The position numbers and the translations under genes were made by a program. Shown here piece by piece: positions 57,519 to 64,000 of a stretch of DNA of 64,000 nt (position 1 is the first letter of the stretch; each line of letters starts with the position of its first letter). This stretch comes from Collimonas arenae (GTDB taxonomy: Bacteria > Pseudomonadota > Gammaproteobacteria > Burkholderiales > Burkholderiaceae_D): the NCBI RefSeq assembly GCF_000786695.1, contig NZ_CP009962.1, forward strand, positions 3,596,001 to 3,660,000, read 5' to 3'. The notes below the pieces were generated by a model. It saw only the letters and a program-made list of their open reading frames with translations, ran no database searches and was not told the origin of the DNA.

Positions 57519-58553
57519 ATGCCACAAAGTAAAGCCGTCAATCGCCGCATCTTGCTGGCCTCGCGCCCGCATGGCGCCCCGACTGCAGCGAATTTCAAAC
57601 TCGATCAAACCCCGGTGCCCGTGCCCGCGGCAGGCCAGGTACTGCTGCGTACTGTCTATCTGTCGCTCGATCCCTACATGCGCGGTCGCATGAGCGATGC
57701 CCCCTCCTATGCGGCTCCGGTCGAAGTCGGAGCGATCATGGTTGGCGGCACGGTATCGAAGGTCGAAGCATCCGAACATCCAGATTACAAAGTGGGCGAC
57801 CTGGTGCTGAGCTACAGCGGCTGGCAAGACTATGCGCTGTCCGACGGCAAAGGCCTGACCAGGCTGGACCCGAAACTGGGCAGGCCATCCTATGCGCTGG
57901 GCTTGCTTGGCATGCCAGGCTTCACCGCCTATATGGGCCTGCTCGACATCGGCCAACCGCAAGCCGGTGAAACCGTGGTGGTGGCAGCCGCCACCGGCGC
58001 GGTCGGCTCGGTGGTCGGCCAGATTGCCAAGCTCAAGGGTTGTCGTGTAGTCGGGATTGCCGGCGGCGCCGACAAATGCAAATACGCCGTGGAGGAACTC
58101 GGGTTCGATGCTTGTATCGACCATCGCGCCGCCGATTTTCCACAACAACTCGCTGCCGCTTGCGGCAAAGGTATCGACGTCTATTTTGAAAACGTCGGCG
58201 GCGCCGTGTTCGAGGCGGTCCTGCCATTGTTGAATACGCGTGCCCGGGTACCGCTGTGCGGCATGATCGCCAGCTATAACGCCACCGGTAAGCCGGAAGG
58301 CCCGGACCACCTGCCGTCGCTGATGCGGCGTCTGCTGACACGTCGTATCAAGCTACAAGGTTTCATCATCTTCGACGACTACGGTCAGCGCTATCCGGAA
58401 TTTTTCAAGGAAATGAGTGGCTGGATCGCCGCCGGCAAGATGAAATACCGTGAAGACATCATCGATGGCCTGGAGAACGCACCGCAGGCATTTATCGGTC
58501 TGCTGGAAGGCAAGAATTTCGGCAAGCTGGTGATACGCAGCGGCGACGAATAA
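57519..58553 (+). CDS. NADP-dependent oxidoreductase, MDR family (CurA/leukotriene-B4-dehydrogenase-like)
   Basis: 344 residues. A zinc-free medium-chain dehydrogenase/reductase that reduces the double bond of alpha,beta-unsaturated ketones and aldehydes. N-terminal substrate domain with YLSLDPYMRGRMSD, Rossmann fold with AATGAVGSVVGQIAKLKG, and NADP-selecting GGADKCKYAVEELGFD. The C-terminal FIIFDDYGQRYPEF is characteristic of the group. AAGGAG precedes the ATG. Third gene of the electrophile-defence operon. Confidence 0.95.
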   Translation: MPQSKAVNRRILLASRPHGAPTAANFKLDQTPVPVPAAGQVLLRTVYLSLDPYMRGRMSDAPSYAAPVEVGAIMVGGTVSKVEASEHPDYKVGDLVLSYSGWQDYALSDGKGLTRLDPKLGRPSYALGLLGMPGFTAYMGLLDIGQPQAGETVVVAAATGAVGSVVGQIAKLKGCRVVGIAGGADKCKYAVEELGFDACIDHRAADFPQQLAAACGKGIDVYFENVGGAVFEAVLPLLNTRARVPLCGMIASYNATGKPEGPDHLPSLMRRLLTRRIKLQGFIIFDDYGQRYPEFFKEMSGWIAAGKMKYREDIIDGLENAPQAFIGLLEGKNFGKLVIRSGDE

Positions 58554-58598
58554 GCCTTCAGTTTAAATTTTTCCTATCGTAATGTAAAAGGAACTCGT

Positions 58599-59276
58599 AT
58601 GAACATATTAATGGTACTGACCTCGCACGACCAACTCGGCGATACTGGCAAGAAGACCGGCTTCTGGCTGGAAGAATTTGCCGCCCCTTACTATGCTTTC
58701 CTGGATGCCGGCGCCAAGCTGACCCTGGCCTCGCCGCATGGCGGCCAGCCGCCGTTGGATCCAAAAAGCGACGAGCCGGATGCACAAACCGAAGCCACCG
58801 AACGCTTCCGCAAAGACAGCGCCGCGCAAGCCGCACTGGCCTCGACCATCAAGTTATCGACGGTGCAGGCTGCCGATTACGATGCTGTGTTTTATCCTGG
58901 TGGTCACGGTCCCTTGTGGGACCTGTCGGAAGACAAGAACTCGATCGCGCTGATCGAAACCATGCATGCGGCCGGCAAGCCCGTCTCGGCGGTTTGCCAT
59001 GCACCCGGCGTATTGCGTCATGCACGCGCCAAAGACGGCTCGCCGCTAGTCAAGGGCAAGAAGGTTACCGGCTTTTCGAATAGCGAAGAAGCTGCGGTGC
59101 AATTGACCGATATCGTGCCATTTCTTGTGGAAGACGAATTGAAGAAACTGGGCGGAAATTACAGCAAGGTTGCAGATTGGGGAAGCTATGCGGTAGTGGA
59201 TGGCAATCTGGTTACGGGACAGAATCCAGCGTCTTCGGTTGCCGTGGCGGAGCAGGTTTTGAAATTACTGGGTTGA
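58599..59276 (+). CDS. DJ-1/PfpI-family type 1 glutamine amidotransferase-like protein
   Basis: 225 residues. The nucleophile elbow AVCHAPGVLRHA contains the reactive Cys, with Glu in the GKKTGFWLEEFA and His/Glu nearby, as in HchA-like glyoxalase III and protein deglycases. The LTSHDQLGDTGKKTGFWLEEFAAPY region is found in the subgroup of about 225 residues that converts methylglyoxal or repairs glycated proteins. It is the last gene of the operon; the MITE-like element follows after 127 bases. Enzyme activity is inferred. Confidence 0.93.
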   Translation: MNILMVLTSHDQLGDTGKKTGFWLEEFAAPYYAFLDAGAKLTLASPHGGQPPLDPKSDEPDAQTEATERFRKDSAAQAALASTIKLSTVQAADYDAVFYPGGHGPLWDLSEDKNSIALIETMHAAGKPVSAVCHAPGVLRHARAKDGSPLVKGKKVTGFSNSEEAAVQLTDIVPFLVEDELKKLGGNYSKVADWGSYAVVDGNLVTGQNPASSVAVAEQVLKLLG

Positions 59277-59486
59277 TGTAGCGATAGTAGGTTGCCCGCC
59301 GTCGCTGGCAACCTTATGTACTATGCAGTGCCTAAACAAGTCGGATTTTTTCGGCAGTAGCATCGCCGAAAAACTCCGACCTATTTAATCACTTAATCAC
59401 TTAGAGGCTGTTGCAAAATTAAGATGGCTAGGCGCTCCGACGAAGACAGTACGAGTAGTACGGCTAGGAGGGTGTAGCAGGGGTTT

Positions 59487-59505
59487 CAGACGACACTGTC
59501 GTCTG
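59487..59505. repeat. Hairpin inside MITE copy 2
   Basis: CAGACGAC and GTCGTCTG form a perfect eight-base stem with an ACT loop. It lies in the part absent from copy 1. Confidence 0.75.
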
Positions 59506-59517
59506 CCTGCGAAACGA

Positions 59518-59537
59518 CCCGGGCTTGCAAGCCCGGG
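59518..59537. repeat. Perfect 20-base palindrome inside MITE copy 2
   Basis: CCCGGGCTTG followed by its exact reverse complement, 12 bases after the first hairpin. It is absent from copy 1 and could be a separate REP-like insertion. Confidence 0.8.
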
Positions 59538-59588
59538 CGCGCCCTGCAAGGGCAACAACGCCAGGTTAATTTTTCAACAGCCTCTTAT

Positions 59589-60239
59589 TTACTTGGTGCC
59601 GAAAATCCGGTCGCCGGCATCGCCCAAGCCGGGAACAATATACGCGTGGGCATCCAGGTGCGAATCCAGTCCCGCCACATACAGCTTGACGCCAGGATGC
59701 GCATCCTGGAATACCTGCACGCCCTCAGGCGCAGCCACCAAGGCCAGGAAGATGATCTGCTCATCGCCGACGCCGCGCTTCTTCAGTACATCGACCGCAT
59801 GCACCGCCGAATTACCGGTCGCCACCATGGGGTCGCAAACAATAAAAATCCGCTCCGCCAGATCCGGCAATCGCACCAGATACTCCACCGGCTGATGCGT
59901 ATCCGGATCGCGATACACGCCGATATGCCCGACCCGTGCCGACGGCACCAAATCCAGCAAGCCGTCGCTCATGCCGATACCGGCGCGCAGCACCGGCACC
60001 ACCGCCAGCTTGCGTCCGGCAATCACCGGCGCTTCCATGCTTTGCATCGGTGTTTCGATCAGCTGCGTGGTTAACGGCAAGTCGCGTGTAATTTCATATC
60101 CCATCAACAGCGTAATTTCGCGCAGCAGCTGGCGGAAAGTCCGGGTCGAGGTTTCTTTGCTCCGCATATGCGTCAGCTTATGCTGGATCAGAGGATGGTT
60201 GAGGATGAAGAGGTTGGGGAAGCGCGGATCGCTGAGCAT
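59589..60239 (-). CDS. upp: Uracil phosphoribosyltransferase
   Basis: 216 residues from ATG 60239 ([26 protein letters not shown]), the usual length. It converts uracil and PRPP to UMP in pyrimidine salvage. The PRPP-binding loop is [18 protein letters not shown], with [27 protein letters not shown] upstream and the uracil-binding [12 protein letters not shown] at the end. It stands alone; the MITE-like element abuts its stop codon. Confidence 0.96.
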   Translation of the reverse strand: MLSDPRFPNLFILNHPLIQHKLTHMRSKETSTRTFRQLLREITLLMGYEITRDLPLTTQLIETPMQSMEAPVIAGRKLAVVPVLRAGIGMSDGLLDLVPSARVGHIGVYRDPDTHQPVEYLVRLPDLAERIFIVCDPMVATGNSAVHAVDVLKKRGVGDEQIIFLALVAAPEGVQVFQDAHPGVKLYVAGLDSHLDAHAYIVPGLGDAGDRIFGTK

Positions 60240-60297
60240 AATAAATTGGATAGACGAATAAGGATCAAATAAGGTGCAGCCGGAATATTCCGTATAC

Positions 60298-60320
60298 AAA
60301 AAAAGGGAGATTTCTCTCCC
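60298..60320 (-). terminator. Rho-independent terminator of the ihfA-merR transcript
   Basis: GGGAGA and TCTCCC arms with a four-base loop, followed on the minus strand by seven T. It lies just after the MerR stop. Confidence 0.8.
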
Positions 60321-60336
60321 CTCTGCACTTCAGTAT

Positions 60337-60744
60337 TTACTCAACAGCTGACTCTGTTTTGGGTATCAGCAAGGCAAGAATCTCCTCCAGCTCGTGACGC
60401 ACTTCGAGAATATTCAGCTCCTGCTGCTTGGCTTCAGCGGCTTGCTCGGCTTCCGCCGCAGCGCCAAGGCGACCATCGAGCTTGTTGCGCGCGCCGCTGA
60501 TAGTAAAGCCATGTTCATACAATAGCTCGCGAATGCGGCGAATCAACAGCACTTCATGGTGCTGGTAATAACGGCGGTTGCCACGTCGCTTGACTGGCTT
60601 GAGCTGGGTGAATTCCTGTTCCCAATAGCGCAGCACATGCGGCTTGACGCCGCACAGGTCGCTGACTTCGCCTATGGTGAAATAACGCTTGGCCGGAATC
60701 GGCGGCAATACGACAAGCTCGGACTTACTAACGCGATCGTTCAT
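60337..60744 (-). CDS. MerR-family regulator downstream of ihfA
   Basis: 135 residues. Helix-turn-helix with [30 protein letters not shown] (residues 21-50, in parts) and [24 protein letters not shown], the conserved pattern of the uncharacterised MerR protein that follows ihfA in most beta- and many gamma-proteobacteria. The C-terminus is a coiled coil without sensor cysteines. Four-base overlap with ihfA. No known regulon. Confidence 0.93.
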   Translation of the reverse strand: MNDRVSKSELVVLPPIPAKRYFTIGEVSDLCGVKPHVLRYWEQEFTQLKPVKRRGNRRYYQHHEVLLIRRIRELLYEHGFTISGARNKLDGRLGAAAEAEQAAEAKQQELNILEVRHELEEILALLIPKTESAVE

Positions 60745-61184
60745 GAATTAGCTGGAAGAGCGGCTGCAAACTGTTGAATAGGCTGGATGGGTTGCAGGCT
60801 TGCGGCTTCAACCATGCCCTTGAGTTTCTGACTGGCGTGAAAGGTCACCACGCGCCGTGCAGTAATAGGGATTTCTTCCCCGGTCTTGGGGTTGCGGCCC
60901 GGACGTTGCGGCTTGTCGCGCAACTGGAAATTGCCGAAACCCGACAATTTCACCGACTCGCCGCGCTCCAGCGCATCGCGGATTTCATCGAAAAACGTTT
61001 CCACCATGTCCTTGGCTTCACGCTTGTTAAGACCAACCTGCTCAAACAAAAGTTCAGCCAGTTCCGCCTTGGTCAGTGTCGGCAAATTCTTTTCTGCCTG
61101 CGAACGAGCTTGCGCCTCACGCATGGCCCGGTTCAGATCGGCGTCCAGAACGGATTCAAATTCTACTGTCTGCATATTGTTCAT
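60741..61184 (-). CDS. ihfA: Integration host factor subunit alpha, extended
   Basis: 147 residues. The DNA-bending IHF fold runs from [20 protein letters not shown] to [17 protein letters not shown] with the DNA-arm sequence [14 protein letters not shown]. Compared with the 99-residue E. coli protein it has about 34 extra N-terminal residues and about 18 C-terminal residues; the N-terminal part looks genuinely coding ([14 protein letters not shown]). IHF works as a heterodimer with IhfB in recombination, replication and promoter bending. Order pheS-pheT-ihfA-merR is conserved. Confidence 0.95.
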   Translation of the reverse strand: MNNMQTVEFESVLDADLNRAMREAQARSQAEKNLPTLTKAELAELLFEQVGLNKREAKDMVETFFDEIRDALERGESVKLSGFGNFQLRDKPQRPGRNPKTGEEIPITARRVVTFHASQKLKGMVEAASLQPIQPIQQFAAALPANS

Positions 61185-61304
61185 TCTGTCGTTACACCCC
61201 TGTCTTCTTGGATTACTGCCGCCGGCGACGCGTTTGTTACTGCCATCGCGTTCATCCGGCTTTTTACTGCAGGTTTTATTGTCAATTATGCGATTTGGGG
61301 CTAA

Positions 61305-63731
61305 TCAAGCGCGTAATTTTGCTGTTGGCACCTTGCTGACAGCAGCGATCAAAGCAGACATGGCGGCTTCTACGGTGTCATCTTGGAGGGTGTTTTCAGT
61401 ATCTTGCAAGGTAAAACGGAAAGCAAGACTTTTTTCGTCATTTTCCAGTCCTTTGCCATGATATTCATCAAATAAAACAATGGCTTGCAGAATTCGGCAT
61501 GCTGGGTTTCCTTGCTGCTCAGCAGCAAAAACATCCAGTAAATCCTGCGCATAAACCGCTTGTTTTACCACCACTGCAAGGTCGCGCACCACGGCTGGGA
61601 ACTTCGAAATTTCGACGTACGCTGGCACTTGCCGTTGCTGCAACGCCAAGCCATCGACTTCGAACATGACCGGCGCCAAAGGCAGTTCATATTTCTGTTG
61701 CAGGCGCGGATGCAATTCACCGATGAAACCGATAGCTTTATCGCCCAGCAGCACTTGCGCCGCACGGCCCGGATGTAACGCCGGATGCTCAATCTTGGCG
61801 AAACGCAAAGCCACCGGTGCAAACAAGGCTTCCAGATCAGCCTTCACATCGAAGAAATCGACAGTACGACTGGCCTGGCCCCATTGCTCATCGGCTTGCG
61901 GGCCGTAAGCCAGACCGGCGACGCGCTTTGGTTGCGCGAAACCAGCTACCGCCAGAGGACCGTTCTGTATCGCTTCGTCACGCATGTAGACCGCACCGGT
62001 TTCAAATATCCGTACTCGGTTCAGCTTGCGGTTCAGATTGTATTTGACGTTGGAAATCAGGCTGCCGAGCAGGGTCGAGCGCATCACGCTCATCTGGCTG
62101 GCGATCGGATTGACTACCTTGATCGGCGCCAGGTTGCCGGCAAAATCGGCTTCCCATGCTTCTTCGACAAAGCTGTAGTTGATCACTTCCTGATAATCCA
62201 GATCCGCCAATTGGCGGCGGATGGTGAACAGCGAACGCTGGTTCTCCGGCGCGATATACATCGCATTCGGCGCTACCGGCGGCAAGGCCGGGATGTTTTC
62301 AAAGCCATAGACGCGGGCGATTTCCTCGATCAGGTCTTCCTCGATCTCGATATCGAAACGATACGACGGTGGCGTCACCGAAAACACACCGTTCTCTTGC
62401 GTAAACGCCAAACCCAGACGCGTGAAGATATCGGCGATCTGGCTGTCCGACAACGGCACGCCGATGACGCGAATCGCACGCGAGGTACGCACCTTGACCG
62501 CATCACGCTTTGGCAAGTTGACGCTTTGATCGTCGACCGGACCGACCTGGATTTCAGGCGTGCCGCAAATTTCGACCAGCAAGGCAGTAATCCGCTCGAT
62601 GTGCTCAACCGTAGTGGCAAAATCGACACCGCGCTCGAAACGATGACCGGCATCGGTCGAGAAATTAAAACGGCGTGCACGGCCCTGTATCGCTTGCGGC
62701 CACCAGAAAGCCGCTTCCAGATAAATGTTTTGCGTTTCCAGCGAAACCGCCGTGGCGTCGCCGCCCATGATGCCAGCCAGCGATTCGATTTGCTGGTCAT
62801 CGGCAATGACGCCGATCCAGTCGTCTACGCTGACGGTATTGCCATTCAACAGCTTGAGCGATTCGCCCGCCTTGCCCCAGCGCACATCGAGGCAGCCGTG
62901 GATCTTGTCGAGATCGAATACGTGGGTTGGCCGGCCGAGTTCCAGCATGACGTAGTTGGAGATATCAACCAGAGCCGAGATCGGACGCTGGCCGCTGCGC
63001 TCCAGACGCTGCTTCATCCATTGCGGCGTCGCCGCCTTGGCGTTCAAGCCGCGAATCACGCGGCCGGAGAAACGGCCGCACAGGTCCGGCGCCGAAATCT
63101 TGACCGGCAATGTTTCAGTGATGGTCGCCGCGACGGTCTTGTAGGTAGGCTGCCTGAGCGGGGTACCGGTCAATGCCGATACTTCCCGCGCCACACCCAG
63201 CACCGACAGGCAATCCGCCTTGTTAGGCGTCAGCTTGATGGTGAACTTGAGATCGTTCAGCTCGTAGTAATCGCGGAAATTCTGGCCCACAGGCGCATCG
63301 TCCGGCAATTCCAGCAAGCCGCCATGGTCTTCCGACAGCTTCAATTCACGCGCGGAGCACAACATGCCCTGCGACTCGACGCCGCGCAATTGGCCCAGCT
63401 TGATCTCGAACGGCTTGCCGTCCGCTCCCGGCGGCAAAATGGCGCCAACCATGGCGCAAGGCACCTTGATGCCGGGACGCACGTTCGGCGCGCCGCAGAC
63501 GATGTTCAAGTAAGTTCCGGTACCGACGTCAACCTGGCAGACATTCAGGCGATCGGCATTCGGATGCTTGGCGGTCTCAACCACCAGACCCACCACGATA
63601 TTGGTAAAGGGCGGCGCGACCGGCTCGACCTCTTCCACTTCGAGACCGGACATGGTCAGCAAATGGGACAATTCGTCCGAAGTCATCTTCGGATCGACCA
63701 TGGAACGCAGCCAGCTTTCAGAGAATTGCAT
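61305..63731 (-). CDS. pheT: Phenylalanine-tRNA ligase beta subunit
   Basis: 808 residues from ATG 63731 ([21 protein letters not shown]). It forms the alpha2beta2 enzyme with PheS that charges tRNA-Phe. Domains: N-terminal tRNA-binding EMAP-like region (about 40-150), B3/B4 editing domain (about 200-400), B5, and the C-terminal anticodon-binding FDX-ACB domain (about 715-808). The sequence is complete. 107 bases separate it from pheS. No regulator sequence identified. Confidence 0.97.
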   Translation of the reverse strand: MQFSESWLRSMVDPKMTSDELSHLLTMSGLEVEEVEPVAPPFTNIVVGLVVETAKHPNADRLNVCQVDVGTGTYLNIVCGAPNVRPGIKVPCAMVGAILPPGADGKPFEIKLGQLRGVESQGMLCSARELKLSEDHGGLLELPDDAPVGQNFRDYYELNDLKFTIKLTPNKADCLSVLGVAREVSALTGTPLRQPTYKTVAATITETLPVKISAPDLCGRFSGRVIRGLNAKAATPQWMKQRLERSGQRPISALVDISNYVMLELGRPTHVFDLDKIHGCLDVRWGKAGESLKLLNGNTVSVDDWIGVIADDQQIESLAGIMGGDATAVSLETQNIYLEAAFWWPQAIQGRARRFNFSTDAGHRFERGVDFATTVEHIERITALLVEICGTPEIQVGPVDDQSVNLPKRDAVKVRTSRAIRVIGVPLSDSQIADIFTRLGLAFTQENGVFSVTPPSYRFDIEIEEDLIEEIARVYGFENIPALPPVAPNAMYIAPENQRSLFTIRRQLADLDYQEVINYSFVEEAWEADFAGNLAPIKVVNPIASQMSVMRSTLLGSLISNVKYNLNRKLNRVRIFETGAVYMRDEAIQNGPLAVAGFAQPKRVAGLAYGPQADEQWGQASRTVDFFDVKADLEALFAPVALRFAKIEHPALHPGRAAQVLLGDKAIGFIGELHPRLQQKYELPLAPVMFEVDGLALQQRQVPAYVEISKFPAVVRDLAVVVKQAVYAQDLLDVFAAEQQGNPACRILQAIVLFDEYHGKGLENDEKSLAFRFTLQDTENTLQDDTVEAAMSALIAAVSKVPTAKLRA

Positions 63732-63838
63732 AGGTAAAACCTTCAAAAACCTTTAGTCACAGAAGCAGGGAACGCTGGCTAGCCGGCTTGAATACGGCGC
63801 GACTGAAAAACAATGCCAGCGTCTTCGGCGAGGAGCTT

Positions 63839-64000
<162 letters not shown>

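Larger units (their letters stand above)
59404..59584. mobile_element. MITE-like palindromic element, copy 2, with internal insertion
   Basis: 181 bases with inverted ends GAGGCTGTTGCAAAATT and AATTTTTCAACAGCCTC, flanked by TTA (59401-59403 and 59585-59587). It shares both end regions and the CGACGAAGACAGTACGAG core with the copy at 41463-41578 but carries about 63 extra bases between the core and the right end. Its right TTA lies two bases from the stop codon of upp, so it probably acts as the 3' end of upp transcripts. Confidence 0.8.

Noticed and set aside
61785..63737. 650-codon plus-strand frame opposite pheT
   Set aside because: pheT on the minus strand is complete and conserved; the plus frame is its complement.

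Overview
The window reads as a chromosomal segment of a beta-proteobacterium, most likely Oxalobacteraceae of the Collimonas/Janthinobacterium type. This rests on gene style and order: a pheS-pheT-ihfA-merR block, the long form of leuA, metE/metR, moderately high GC, and a large lipopeptide-type peptide synthetase next to ordinary housekeeping genes. The genus is an inference.

Region 1 (1-15.8 kb): a giant nonribosomal peptide synthetase gene on the minus strand, cut by the left edge. It shows four complete C-A-T modules and most of a fifth C domain. It opens with a starter-type C domain, modules 1 and 2 are each followed by a dual condensation/epimerisation domain, and the adenylation codes read Leu, Thr, unassigned, Ser. 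A divergent MFS exporter follows. The likely product is an N-acylated lipopeptide.

Region 2 (15.8-30.2 kb): a two-gene membrane-protein unit of unknown role, then many sulfur amino acid genes: the methionine ABC importer metNIQ, metE/metR divergent with MetR boxes between them, and cystathionine beta-synthase with a gamma-lyase/synthase and a TPR protein. Between these lie a ClpP-like protease, a secreted CVNH-type lectin and a secreted M4 metalloprotease.

Region 3 (30.4-41.3 kb): a TonB-dependent receptor downstream of a two-component system, a MerR regulator with a carboxymuconolactone decarboxylase-like protein behind a typical MerR promoter, a LysR regulator, and a lipoprotein metzincin with a secreted partner.

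Region 4 (41.4-47 kb): a short mobile palindromic element (MITE-like), an MFS transporter and acetyltransferase, a Fur-box-preceded small protein, a DUF3096 miniprotein, and leuA. Upstream of leuA is a previously unlisted 35-codon leader peptide with 12 leucine codons, 8 of them CTA, which points to translation-coupled leucine control.

Region 5 (47-64 kb): azoreductase with a LysR regulator, ergothioneine genes egtD-egtB, an ABC exporter, an Old Yellow Enzyme, a LysR regulator, a TetR-led aldehyde/electrophile detoxification operon, a second copy of the MITE-like element carrying extra palindromes, upp, then merR, ihfA, pheT and the end of pheS.
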